The notes below the pieces were generated by a model. That model did not search any database, was not told the DNA's origin, and saw only the letters and a program-made list of their open reading frames with translations. A stretch of 64,000 bases of DNA, taken from JAKAVN01 sp963734845 (GTDB taxonomy: Bacteria > Desulfobacterota > Binatia > Binatales > Binataceae). The position numbers and the translations under genes were made by a program. The stretch covers positions 1-64,000 of the forward strand of contig CAVTIS010000015.1 in NCBI GenBank assembly GCA_963734845.1, in the 5' to 3' direction. The number at the start of each line of letters is the position of its first letter. Positions within the stretch are counted from its first letter, which is position 1. Shown one piece after another: positions 43,190 to 52,096 of this stretch.

Positions 43190-45712
43190 TCAGAGCATGT
43201 TGACCGGGTCGAGATCGATGCCGACGAAGACCCCGTCGCGCGCGTCGCGGTCGCCTAGTTGCCTCTGCATCGACGCGAGAGCCGCGCGCATCGCGGCCGC
43301 CTCGGCCGATCTCACTACGACCTGCCATCGATAGCGCCCGCGCAACCGCTCGATCGGCGCCGGCGCAGGCCCGAGCACGCGCATCGCATCGACCTTCGCG
43401 TCCCCAACCTGGCTGCGCAGCGCCTTGGCCGCCCGCTCCGCCATCGCGGCAACCGCGCCAGCGTCTGCACCCTCGATTCGCACCAGCGCCATCCGCGAGT
43501 ATGGCGGCCATCCGAGTTCCTGGCGCAATCGCAGCTCGCGCCGGATGAAGCGATCGTAGTCCTGATCGCGCGCCGCGCGAATACTATAGTGATGCGGCGC
43601 GTAGGTCTGGATTAGCACGCGCCCGAGTCGCTCGCCGCGTCCCGCGCGCCCGGCCACCTGCGTCAGCAGTTGAAAGGTGCGCTCCGCGGCGCGGAAGTCG
43701 GGCAAATTGAGCCCAAGGTCGGCCAGCACCACGCCGACCATCGTCACGCCGGGCAAATCGAAGCCCTTGGTGATCATTTGCGTGCCGACCATCACGTCGA
43801 TCTCGCCGCGGCGCAGGCGTTCGACCAACTCCAGGCGCATCCCGCGCCGCCCGCTGGTGTCGCTGTCCATTCGCTCGATACGCGCCTGCGGGAGCGCTGT
43901 GGTCAGCGCCTCCGTCAGCCGCTCGGTGCCGAAGCCCTGGCCTACCAGTCCGAAGCCATTGCACTCAGGACACGCTTCGGGAGCCGACGCGCGCGAGCCG
44001 CACCAATGGCATCGCAGTGAACGGTCGCGCAGGTGAAAGGTCATGCTGACGCTGCAGTTGCCGCACGAGATCACGACGCCGCAGAGATGGCATTGCAGGA
44101 AGTTGTGAAAGCCGCGGCGGTTGAGAAACACCACACTCTGCCCGCCGGCGGCAAGATTGGCACGGAGCGCGTCGAGCAGCGGCGCCGAAAGCGGCACCGC
44201 GCGCGGCTCGTCGAGTTTTTTGGCGCCGCCGGTGGCTGCGCCGTTCTTGTCGCGCGCCGGATCTTTTTTGAATTCCGCGCGCAGGTCGACTATCTCCACC
44301 TCGGCCAGCGGCCGCTCCATCACCCGCCGCGCCATCCGCAGCAGTCGGTAACGCCCGCGCCGCGCGTTGTGGAACGATTCGGATGACGGAGTCGCCGAGC
44401 CCAGCACGACCGGGCATGGCGCGAGCCGCCCCAGCATCACGGCCAGATCGCGCGCGTTGTAGCGAATTCCTTCTTCCTGTTTGTAGGCGGGGTCGTGCTC
44501 CTCATCGACCACGATCAGCCCCAGCCCGCTTAGCGGCGCGAAGATGGCGGAGCGCGGCCCGATCATGATTCGCGCCTGTCCGCCCAGCGCCGCCATCCAG
44601 CTGGCCCATCGCTCGGCTACGTTCTGCGCGCTATGCGCGATCGCGACCAGGGGGCCGAAGCGGGCGCGAAACGACCGGACGATTTGATCCGCGAGGGCTA
44701 TCTCGGGCACCAGCAACAGCACCTGCCGGCCCGCTTCCAGAGCCGCCGCCGCGAGCTTCAGGTAAACCTCGGTCTTACCGCTGGCGGTGACACCCCACAG
44801 GAGAAAAGTTTCCTCCCGCGCGTTGATGACGGCGGGCATGACGGTTTCGATTGCGGCCGTCTGCTCTGGCATCAAATCGAAATCGCCGCCGTCAAACGCA
44901 TCCGGCCGCTGCGCGCCGCCGGATACAGCTTCGACCCGCGGATACGGCGGCGCGCCGGCTCGCGGCGCCGCCTCGACTTCGACGATTCCGCGCTCCGCCA
45001 GCGCGCGCACCGCGGCTCGCGCGCCCGGAATCCGCTCTTCCAATTCTTCGAGCGCGAGCGGTTCAGGCGCGGCCTCGCCGAGCAGGCGCACGATTTCACG
45101 CTGGTTGGCGCCGCGAAGTTTCACCGCCGCCAGGCCGCCGGGCGTGAGCCGCACGGCGCTCGCGCTTCGATGGCGGCCGCGGGTGGCCTCCGCGGTCTCG
45201 ACGATTCGCTCGGCCACGAGCAGGGCGAGCGCGGAGGCGATTTCGCGCTGATCGCCCAGCCGGGCGAGCTCGCGCGAGGTCATCGCGCGGCGTCCAAGCG
45301 CCTCGATGATCGCGCGTTCCATCGGCGCGAGCGTCGCCTCGCGCAGGGCGTCGGGCGGAGCGGCGATCCGGAACACCCGGCGCGATTCGATTCGCGCGGC
45401 GGCCGGGACCACGCTTTGCATCGCGTCGCCCAGCGGCACCATGTAATACGACGCCATGAATTCGATGAGGCCGAGATGGGCGCGGTCGTAGAGCGGGCGC
45501 GCTTCGGGAAGCTCGAGGATCGATTTGAGCGCGCCAGCGCCGGCCTCCAACCCGTCGCCGACTTCGGTGACGATGCCGGTCAAGCGGCGCGAGCGCAGCG
45601 GCACGATCACCCGATGGCCGCACTCCACGCGGCCTTCCAGCGCCGGCGGGATCGTATAGGTCAGTTGCCCCACGCCCCGTGCCGCGCCGATAAGGATCAC
45701 CTTTGCCTGCAT
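43190..45712 (-). CDS. priA: Primosomal protein N' (replication restart helicase PriA)
   Basis: PriA recognises stalled forks and reloads the replicative helicase. The N-terminal 3' binding domain (VGQLTYTIPPALEGRVECG) and a winged-helix region lead into the helicase: Walker A GVTASGKTEVY, Walker B VDEEHD, GSATPSSES and QVAGRAGRG. A zinc-binding insert has four CxxC pairs (CHLC, CGNC, CHWC, CPEC). The ATG at 45712 gives 840 residues. Upstream in-frame sequence to 45817 overlaps the divergent aldolase region and is not conserved. Confidence 0.95.
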   Translation of the reverse strand: MQAKVILIGAARGVGQLTYTIPPALEGRVECGHRVIVPLRSRRLTGIVTEVGDGLEAGAGALKSILELPEARPLYDRAHLGLIEFMASYYMVPLGDAMQSVVPAAARIESRRVFRIAAPPDALREATLAPMERAIIEALGRRAMTSRELARLGDQREIASALALLVAERIVETAEATRGRHRSASAVRLTPGGLAAVKLRGANQREIVRLLGEAAPEPLALEELEERIPGARAAVRALAERGIVEVEAAPRAGAPPYPRVEAVSGGAQRPDAFDGGDFDLMPEQTAAIETVMPAVINAREETFLLWGVTASGKTEVYLKLAAAALEAGRQVLLLVPEIALADQIVRSFRARFGPLVAIAHSAQNVAERWASWMAALGGQARIMIGPRSAIFAPLSGLGLIVVDEEHDPAYKQEEGIRYNARDLAVMLGRLAPCPVVLGSATPSSESFHNARRGRYRLLRMARRVMERPLAEVEIVDLRAEFKKDPARDKNGAATGGAKKLDEPRAVPLSAPLLDALRANLAAGGQSVVFLNRRGFHNFLQCHLCGVVISCGNCSVSMTFHLRDRSLRCHWCGSRASAPEACPECNGFGLVGQGFGTERLTEALTTALPQARIERMDSDTSGRRGMRLELVERLRRGEIDVMVGTQMITKGFDLPGVTMVGVVLADLGLNLPDFRAAERTFQLLTQVAGRAGRGERLGRVLIQTYAPHHYSIRAARDQDYDRFIRRELRLRQELGWPPYSRMALVRIEGADAGAVAAMAERAAKALRSQVGDAKVDAMRVLGPAPAPIERLRGRYRWQVVVRSAEAAAMRAALASMQRQLGDRDARDGVFVGIDLDPVNML

Positions 45713-45836
45713 CGCAATTGCCACTGGCAATTTACATGGCGGAGAAGCGCGAGCAACTGCCACGATCGTCACTTGACGATGGATTCGGCACGGAGCTAAG
45801 TGTCGCTTGTCTGGCAAGCGAAAGGGGCAATTTCGG

Positions 45837-46703
45837 ATGAAGTCGCTGATCGAGACTCTCGCCGACGCGCGACGGCGTCAAGTCGGGGTTGGGCATTTCA
45901 ATTTTTCCGATCTCACAGCGTTCAAGGCGATCGTCGAGTCAGCGGTGGAGCTCAAGCTGCCCGTGATGGTTGGCGTTTCTGAAGGCGAGCGCGAGTTTAT
46001 TGGCGTCGCAGAGTCGGCCGCCCTCGTGAAGACGGCGCGCGAGCGGCACGGCTTGCCGATCTTCCTCAATGCCGACCACACGCATTCGCTGGCCAAAGCG
46101 GTCGAAGCGGCGAAGGCGGGTTTCGATGAAATCATCTTCGACGGTTCTGCGCTGCCGTTCGACAAAAACGTCGAGGAAACCCGGCGCGCGGTCGAGACAC
46201 TCAAGTCGATCAACCCGGGGATCGTCGTCGAGGGCGAAATCGGCTATATCGGTTCGGCCTCGGCGATTCTCGAGCAGAAGCCCGAAGGAATGAGCGCTCT
46301 GTCGACTCCCGAGGAGGCCAGGCAATTCGTCGAGGCGACCAAGGTCGACGTGCTCGCGCCCGCGGTCGGCAACATGCACGGGATGCTCGAGAGCATGGTC
46401 AGAGGCGACGCGAAAAAGCGGCTCGACCTCGGGCTCATCGCGCAGTTGGCCAAGGCCACTGGAGCATTGATGACGCTGCACGGCGGCTCGGGAACCAATG
46501 ACAACGATTTTCGGACCGCGATCAAAAATGGAATTTCGATCGTTCACGTCAACACGGAGATTCGCATCGCGTGGCGGCGCGGAGTCGAGGCAGCTTTCAA
46601 AACCCATCCCAAGGAAGTCGCGCCCTACAAGATTCTCCCGGCGGGAGTCGGGGCTATCAAGGAGATAGTGACCGCACGGCTCAAGCTCTTCAACTTCATG
46701 TGA
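45837..46703 (+). CDS. Class II fructose-bisphosphate-type aldolase
   Basis: This is a zinc-dependent class II aldolase of 288 residues, which cleaves fructose-1,6-bisphosphate or a related ketose bisphosphate. Zn and catalytic residues appear in LNADHTHSL (Asp80, His81), AVGNMHGML (His) and LHGGSGTND (His). GFDEIIFDGSALPFDKN and GEIGYIGSAS are also family features. It could act on fructose, tagatose or deoxy-sugar bisphosphates. AAAGGGG precedes the ATG at about eleven bases. It is divergent from priA with a 124-base gap. Confidence 0.9.
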   Translation: MKSLIETLADARRRQVGVGHFNFSDLTAFKAIVESAVELKLPVMVGVSEGEREFIGVAESAALVKTARERHGLPIFLNADHTHSLAKAVEAAKAGFDEIIFDGSALPFDKNVEETRRAVETLKSINPGIVVEGEIGYIGSASAILEQKPEGMSALSTPEEARQFVEATKVDVLAPAVGNMHGMLESMVRGDAKKRLDLGLIAQLAKATGALMTLHGGSGTNDNDFRTAIKNGISIVHVNTEIRIAWRRGVEAAFKTHPKEVAPYKILPAGVGAIKEIVTARLKLFNFM

Positions 46704-46728
46704 GGCATTTTGAGCAGGACTTGACGAT

Positions 46729-47301
46729 CTACGCCGCAACCGGACTCGACGCCGGCAGGCGGCGCGCGCTCAGTGCGAGCATGATTTCAGTCCAACCGTC
46801 GAAGACCATGTCGATGCCGATAAACATCCCGATCACCCACAGCCCCGAGACCGGCCACGAGTCCCAGATCATGAAACCCAGCAAGATAGAAATCGCGCCG
46901 TTGAGGATGAGCCATCCGCGATGATGCAATGGGGTCGAAAATGCGATGAAGAGGCGGAACACGCCCGCGACGAACAATACTATGGCGATGAGCAGCGTCA
47001 GGGTGACCGCCGCCGCCGCAGGATTTGAGACCATCACGAAACCGGCGACAGCGTATAGCACCCCGGCCAGCAGGTTAATGAAAAAGCCACCCCACGGCCG
47101 GCGCGAGAAGCCGTGAATAATCTCGAACAGCCCGCCGAGGATCAGCAGCCATCCGAGAAATATCACCGAGACGATAGTCATCTCGACCGCGTAGCCGATC
47201 GCGATCATGCCGAGGATAACCAGCGCGATTCCAATTACCAGGAACCACGTCGAATGTTTGCGAACTTCCTCGATTCCGGTATTCAACACCAACGGGGTCA
47301 T
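46729..47301 (-). CDS. HdeD family membrane protein (DUF308)
   Basis: This 190-residue protein has six hydrophobic spans with the repeated HdeD/DUF308 pattern: FLVIGIALVILGMIAIGYA, FLGWLLILGGLFEIIHGF and LLAGVLYAVAGFVMV, then a repeat in the second half ending WVIGMFIGIDMVFDGWTEI. HdeD helps enterobacteria resist acid at high cell density; the role elsewhere is unknown. A near-perfect ribosome-binding site (AGGAGGT) precedes the ATG. It is convergent with the aldolase gene. Confidence 0.92.
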   Translation of the reverse strand: MTPLVLNTGIEEVRKHSTWFLVIGIALVILGMIAIGYAVEMTIVSVIFLGWLLILGGLFEIIHGFSRRPWGGFFINLLAGVLYAVAGFVMVSNPAAAAVTLTLLIAIVLFVAGVFRLFIAFSTPLHHRGWLILNGAISILLGFMIWDSWPVSGLWVIGMFIGIDMVFDGWTEIMLALSARRLPASSPVAA

Positions 47302-47356
47302 GGCCTTAACCTCCTAGAGGACCTGTGCGTCGACCGAACGATGTGGCTTCGCGTGT

Positions 47357-48250
47357 TCAGTCCGTTTCAATCGGAAGGGCGGGATCTTTCGCCCATTCTC
47401 CCATCGAGCCGTCGTATAGGGTGATACGGTCGTGGCCGAGCTGATATAGCATGAAGAGATCAACCGTCGCTGAAATACCACCGCCACAGTAACAGATCAC
47501 GTTCGTGGACTTTTCAGCCCGAACGGCATCGAACTTCGCCCGCGCTTGCGCCAGCGGCACAAACGCCTTGGTGTTGGAATCGAGAAGCGTCCCGGCGGGT
47601 ACGTTAGCACTGCCAGGGACTCGCCCCGGACGACCGTAGCGACTGGGGCTCTTGCCGCTGTGCAAATCCGGCGGCAATGCGTTGACTATAACCGTGCCGG
47701 AGTCGTCGAGCGCCGCCAACACCTGCTGACTTCCGACGACCATCTCCGGGCGCGGTCGCGCGATGAATTTGGCCGCCTGGTATGCGCACGGTTCGGTCGA
47801 GACCGGGCGTCCTTCCGCGCGCCATTTATCCCAGCCTCCGTCCAGAACCGCGGCGTGGTCGAATCCAAATGCGCGAAGCATCCACCAGACTCGCGTAGCC
47901 CACATGATGTTGCCTGCGCTGTAGAGAACGACCCGAGTCGCTGCGCCCACGCCGTGGCGCGACATGGCCGCAGCGAAGTGGTCAGCCGACGGCATCGCGA
48001 ACCGCAGCCTGGTGGTGTTGTCCGAGAGTTCGCCTTGAATATCGAGAAATCCCGCGCCCGGAATATGCCCGGCATCGTAGTCCGCCCTGCCGCTGACGAT
48101 CAGATACGGCAGATCGCTTCCTGGCTCCGCAGGCTTCAAGTAGGTCGTGCAATCGAAGATGCGCAGGGCCGGGTCTCCAAGATGAGCCGCCAGCCAATCG
48201 GTCTGCATCAACGCTTCGGGTTCGCGATACTGAATAGCTTCGTCCGCCAT
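47357..48250 (-). CDS. Tandem rhodanese-domain sulfurtransferase
   Basis: This protein transfers sulfur from thiosulfate or 3-mercaptopyruvate to a thiophilic acceptor. It has two rhodanese domains, the first inactive (about residues 15-135, LPYLIVSGRADYDAGHIPGA). The second (about 160-295) carries the active-site loop CYCGGGISAT, in which the second Cys should be the catalytic one. The CGGGISA loop is closer to thiosulfate-type than mercaptopyruvate-type sequences (CGTGVTA), but I do not separate them firmly. It is upstream of the HdeD-like gene on the same strand. Confidence 0.92.
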   Translation of the reverse strand: MADEAIQYREPEALMQTDWLAAHLGDPALRIFDCTTYLKPAEPGSDLPYLIVSGRADYDAGHIPGAGFLDIQGELSDNTTRLRFAMPSADHFAAAMSRHGVGAATRVVLYSAGNIMWATRVWWMLRAFGFDHAAVLDGGWDKWRAEGRPVSTEPCAYQAAKFIARPRPEMVVGSQQVLAALDDSGTVIVNALPPDLHSGKSPSRYGRPGRVPGSANVPAGTLLDSNTKAFVPLAQARAKFDAVRAEKSTNVICYCGGGISATVDLFMLYQLGHDRITLYDGSMGEWAKDPALPIETD

Positions 48251-48426
48251 GTCGGGCTCCCAAACGGGGTGTCGCTCAACAGCTCATATTTCCAGCGCCT
48301 ATTGATTCACCTTAATGATGGTTGGGTCAAAGCCCGGCTTCGGCTGATTCGCTCCGCGATCATGGCGGCGCGATGGCGGATATGTTACGAGCTTGAGTCG
48401 ATACAAAGAGATCGGATGGAGATGTC

Positions 48427-49032
48427 ATGAGCGACAGCTGGCAATTGGATGGCGAATATTTCGAGTCCTGCAACTGCGAACTGCTATGTCCCTGTTTGCT
48501 GGTGAAGGGCTCGAAGCCCACTGAGGGCCATTGCGACGTCGTGGTCGCCTTCCACATCAAGTCGGGCAAATACGGTAGCACGGACCTCTCGGGCCTCAGC
48601 GCCGTCACCGTCATCTTCACGCCGGGAATCATGACCGAGGGCAAATGGACGATGGGCTCGTACGTCGACGAACGGGCTAACGACGCCCAGCGCGCGGCGC
48701 TCGAGAAGATTTTCACGGCGCAGGCGGGCGGCCCGCTCTCCCGTTTCGCGCCGCTCGTCGCGCATCGCCTGCCGGCGCGGCCCGCCGCGATCAGTTTCGC
48801 CAGCGAGGGTAACACCCGAAAGCTTTCGATCAAGGGCGTCACCGAAGTCACCGTGCAGGGCGTAGCGGGAGCCAACGGCGAACAGGTATGGTTCGACAAC
48901 GTCGCGCATTTCGCCTCCAAACGGCTGGCCGCGGCCAAGGCGACGGTGAGCCATTTCAAGGACCAGGGGCTAAGCTTCGAAAACACGGGCCGCAACGGAC
49001 ATTTCTCCGATATTCACTGGTCGAACGCGTAG
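48427..49032 (+). CDS. DUF1326 domain protein
   Basis: This 201-residue protein has the DUF1326 signature: an early Cys-rich FESCNCELLCPCLL, then GHCDVVVAFHIKSGKYG and a long central region. The clustered Cys residues may bind a metal or be redox active; no reaction is known to me. GGAG lies before the ATG. It is divergent from the rhodanese gene and followed by aroC after a 186-base gap, so no operon is implied. Confidence 0.9.
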   Translation: MSDSWQLDGEYFESCNCELLCPCLLVKGSKPTEGHCDVVVAFHIKSGKYGSTDLSGLSAVTVIFTPGIMTEGKWTMGSYVDERANDAQRAALEKIFTAQAGGPLSRFAPLVAHRLPARPAAISFASEGNTRKLSIKGVTEVTVQGVAGANGEQVWFDNVAHFASKRLAAAKATVSHFKDQGLSFENTGRNGHFSDIHWSNA

Positions 49033-49218
49033 CACTCATCGGCAGACGGAGGGGCGCTCAAACCTACCGTGGGAAAATGAGCGGCTCCTTTCCGCCAGGG
49101 TGACATCCCAGCTGCTTTGCGTCACCAGGACACCGGCTTTCCCCGCCGCGCCAACTCTGGTTGAATCGATTGACGCGATCGCGGCGACCTGCCGCTTGCG
49201 CTGACGGACGGTCCCAGG

Positions 49219-50385
49219 ATGCTACGTTTTCTCACAGCCGGTGAATCGCACGGCCCCGAACTGGTCGCGGTGGTGGAAGGCTACCCGGCCGGCTTCGAGA
49301 TCGATCTCGCGAAGATCAACTATGACCTCGCGCGGCGCCAGAAGGGTTACGGGCGAGGCGGACGGATGGCGATCGAGCGCGACGAGGTGCGCGTGGTCTC
49401 GGGCATCCGCTTCGGACGCTCGATGGGCAGTCCGATCACGCTCATCGTAGAGAATCTCGATTTCAAGAACTGGCTCAAGCGGATGTCGGTCGATCCCGCC
49501 GACCGCGGCGAGGCCGAGCCGGTCACGCGGCCGCGTCCCGGCCATGCCGACCTCGCAGGCGTGCTCAAGTACAACCTCGACGATGTCCGCGACGTACTCG
49601 AACGCGCTTCGGCCCGCGAGACCACGATGCGGGTCGCGGCCGGCTCGCTCGCCAAGCGCATCCTGGAGCCCTTCGGCATCACCACGCTCGGCTACGTTGC
49701 GAGTATCGGCTCAACCGAAGCGCGGACGCCCGCCGATCTCAGTATCAAGGACTTGACCCGCATCACCGAGGCCTCACAGGTGCGCGTCGCCGACCCCGAA
49801 GCGGAGCGCGCGATAATCGCCGAGATCGACGAATGCAAAAAGACCGGCGACACGCTCGGCGGCGTGGTCGAGGTGGTAGCGACCGGATTGCCGGTCGGGC
49901 TGGGCAGCCATGTGCAATGGGACCGCAAGCTCGACGGCCGCCTTGCGCACGTGCTCCTGAGTTTGCAGGCGGTCAAGGGCGTCGAACTTGGAATGGGCTT
50001 TCGTGCCGCGGCGACGCGCGGCTCGGCGCTGCATGACGAAATCGCTTACGACACCGCTGCCCGCCGTTTCGTCCGCCACTCCAACAATTCCGGCGGCACC
50101 GAGGGCGGGATGACCACCGGCGAGCCATTGCGCGTGCGGGTCGCGTTCAAACCGCTCTCGACTCTGATGCGTCCGCTGCGCTCGGCCGACATCCGCACCA
50201 AGGCCGAGTCGGTCGGGAACACCGAACGCTCCGACGTGTGCGCGATTCCGGCGGCCGCGGTCATCGCCGAGGCGGTGGTCGCGTTCGAACTGGCCAACGC
50301 GTTCGTGGAAAAGTTCGGCGGCGATTCGCGGGCCGAGATCGCGCGCAACTATGAAGGCTATCTCGAGCAGGTGCGAAATTTTTGA
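49219..50385 (+). CDS. aroC: Chorismate synthase
   Basis: AroC makes chorismate from EPSP, using reduced FMN, as the last step of the shikimate pathway. Family motifs are LTAGESHGPELVAVVEGYPAG, YGRGGRMAIE, RPGHADLAGVLKYN (first signature), ASARETTMRVAAGSLA and the C-terminal SDVCAIPAAAV with RPLRSADIRTK. At 388 residues it is full length. It is the first gene of aroC-aroK-aroB on the plus strand; the aroK frame begins at its stop codon. Confidence 0.97.
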   Translation: MLRFLTAGESHGPELVAVVEGYPAGFEIDLAKINYDLARRQKGYGRGGRMAIERDEVRVVSGIRFGRSMGSPITLIVENLDFKNWLKRMSVDPADRGEAEPVTRPRPGHADLAGVLKYNLDDVRDVLERASARETTMRVAAGSLAKRILEPFGITTLGYVASIGSTEARTPADLSIKDLTRITEASQVRVADPEAERAIIAEIDECKKTGDTLGGVVEVVATGLPVGLGSHVQWDRKLDGRLAHVLLSLQAVKGVELGMGFRAAATRGSALHDEIAYDTAARRFVRHSNNSGGTEGGMTTGEPLRVRVAFKPLSTLMRPLRSADIRTKAESVGNTERSDVCAIPAAAVIAEAVVAFELANAFVEKFGGDSRAEIARNYEGYLEQVRNF

Positions 50386-50408
50386 CGCCGCAGGGGCCTA
50401 ACAGCACG

Positions 50409-50990
50409 ATGGCTCCGAAGTTGATCCTCACGGGCTTCATGGCGACCGGCAAAAGCGCGGTGGGCCGCGCAGCCGCGGCACGGCTGGGATGGCGCCTGGT
50501 CGATAGCGACGCCGCACTGGCGGCGCGTGCGGGCAAGCCGATTCCGGCGATCTTCAGCGAGCACGGCGAGGCGCATTTCCGGGCGCTCGAGCGCGAGGTG
50601 ATCGCCGCCCTGGCGGACGATCGCGCCCTCTGCCCGCAGTGCGGCGAACCGCGCCCGGCGGTTATCTCGACCGGCGGCGGCGCGTTGGTCGACGAGCGCA
50701 ACTACCTCGCGCTCAAGCGCGCGGGCGTGATCATCTGCCTCAGCGCGCGGCCCGAAGTAATCGCGGCGCGCGTGCGACGCTCGCCGCACAAGCGGCCCAA
50801 ACTGCTCGAAGGCGGCAAGCCGCTGGAAGCGCGTATCGGCGAGCTGATGGAAGAGCGGCGCGCCGCTTACGCGCGCGCCGATTTTACCGTGGACACTTCC
50901 GACCTTTCGGTCGCCGAGTCGGCGGAGCGCGTGCTGGAAATCTTCGGCCACCACGGCCGGAGCGCTCATCGATGCGCACCTTCCGCGTAG
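50409..50990 (+). CDS. aroK: Shikimate kinase with a CxxC insertion
   Basis: AroK phosphorylates shikimate with ATP. The P-loop is GFMATGKSAVG (residues 9-19). The shikimate-binding Asp is in LVDSDAAL (about 34), and the ISTGGGALVDERN strand follows. Unlike typical enzymes there is a short insertion just before the GGG motif, containing CPQC (75-78) and GEPRPAV. It may bind zinc or a disulfide, but this is unproven. The ATG at 50409 gives 193 residues; a TTG at 50382, overlapping the aroC stop with AGGTG eight bases upstream, is an alternative. It overlaps aroB by 19 bases. Confidence 0.93.
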   Translation: MAPKLILTGFMATGKSAVGRAAAARLGWRLVDSDAALAARAGKPIPAIFSEHGEAHFRALEREVIAALADDRALCPQCGEPRPAVISTGGGALVDERNYLALKRAGVIICLSARPEVIAARVRRSPHKRPKLLEGGKPLEARIGELMEERRAAYARADFTVDTSDLSVAESAERVLEIFGHHGRSAHRCAPSA

Positions 50991-52048
50991 AACTCGGCAC
51001 CGACGCGCATCCGGTGCATGTCGGCGCCGGCGCGCTCGACCTGACAGGGCGACTCGCGCGCGAAGCCGGTATCGCTGCCGGACGCGTATTGATCGTCACC
51101 GATTCCAACGTCGCGCGCCTCTATGGCGAGCGCGCGGTCGCCGCGCTCGAGTCGGTGGGCTTCGCGCCGCGAACCCTGGAGGTCGCGCCGGGCGAGCAGA
51201 GCAAATCTTTCGCTACGCTGGAGCGCGTTTACGACGCGATTATCGCGGCGGAACTCGATCGGAGCGGCGCCGTGTTCGCGCTGGGCGGCGGCGTGGTTGG
51301 CGACCTGGCCGGCTATGCTGCGGCGACCTACATGCGCGGCGTGGCGCTGGTGCAAATTCCGACCACGATGGTCGCGCAGGTCGATTCGGCGCTGGGCGGG
51401 AAGACCGCAATCAACCATCCGCGGGCGAAAAACCTGATCGGCGCCTTCTACCAGCCGCGCCTGGTCGTGGCCGACGTCGCAACGCTCCAGAGCCTGCCCG
51501 AGCGCGAGTTCCGCGAGGGCCTCGCCGAAGTCATCAAATATGGGGCGATCATGGATGCGCCGATGGTCGAGGAGCTGGAGCACGGCCTCACCGCGATCAT
51601 GCGCCGCGACCCGGTGGCGCTGGAGCAGATGGTCGCCCGATCGCTGCATCACAAGGCGACAATTGTGGCGAGCGACACCCGCGAAGGCGGCCTGCGCAAA
51701 ATTCTCAACTACGGCCACACGGCCGGCCATGCGCTCGAGGCGTCGTCGGGCTACGGCAATTTTCTGCACGGCGAGGCGGTGGCGATCGGGATGGTCGCGG
51801 CGGGAAAGCTCTCGCAAGCGCTGGCAGGTCTTAGCGTCGCGGAGGCCGAACGGCTGGAGCGGCTGATCGCGCGGGCGGGTTTGCCGACCGCAATGCCGGC
51901 GGGATGGCGCGGCGAGGAGTTCGTGCGTGCGATGCGGCTGGATAAGAAGCGCGCGGGCGACGGAGTCGAGTTCGTGCTGCTAGATCGGCTGGGCCACGCG
52001 CTGACCCGCAAGCTGACCTTCGCCGAGATTCTCGCCCACCTCGAGTAG
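50972..52048 (+). CDS. aroB: 3-Dehydroquinate synthase
   Basis: AroB converts DAHP to 3-dehydroquinate, the second step of the shikimate pathway, using NAD and a divalent metal. It shows VLIVTDSNVARLYGERA, the NAD-binding GGGVVGDLAGYAAATYMRG, the metal-binding Glu in LAEVIKYG, two His in NYGHTAGHALE and EAVAIGM with the last ligand. At 358 residues it is normal. The ATG at 50972 overlaps aroK by 19 bases, so translation is coupled. It converges with the MMPL exporter gene. Confidence 0.97.
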   Translation: MRTFRVELGTDAHPVHVGAGALDLTGRLAREAGIAAGRVLIVTDSNVARLYGERAVAALESVGFAPRTLEVAPGEQSKSFATLERVYDAIIAAELDRSGAVFALGGGVVGDLAGYAAATYMRGVALVQIPTTMVAQVDSALGGKTAINHPRAKNLIGAFYQPRLVVADVATLQSLPEREFREGLAEVIKYGAIMDAPMVEELEHGLTAIMRRDPVALEQMVARSLHHKATIVASDTREGGLRKILNYGHTAGHALEASSGYGNFLHGEAVAIGMVAAGKLSQALAGLSVAEAERLERLIARAGLPTAMPAGWRGEEFVRAMRLDKKRAGDGVEFVLLDRLGHALTRKLTFAEILAHLE

Positions 52049-52096
52049 CGAACCCTCCGGCCCCGTTCGCAATCTCTCGTTCGCGCCGTTACCCGG

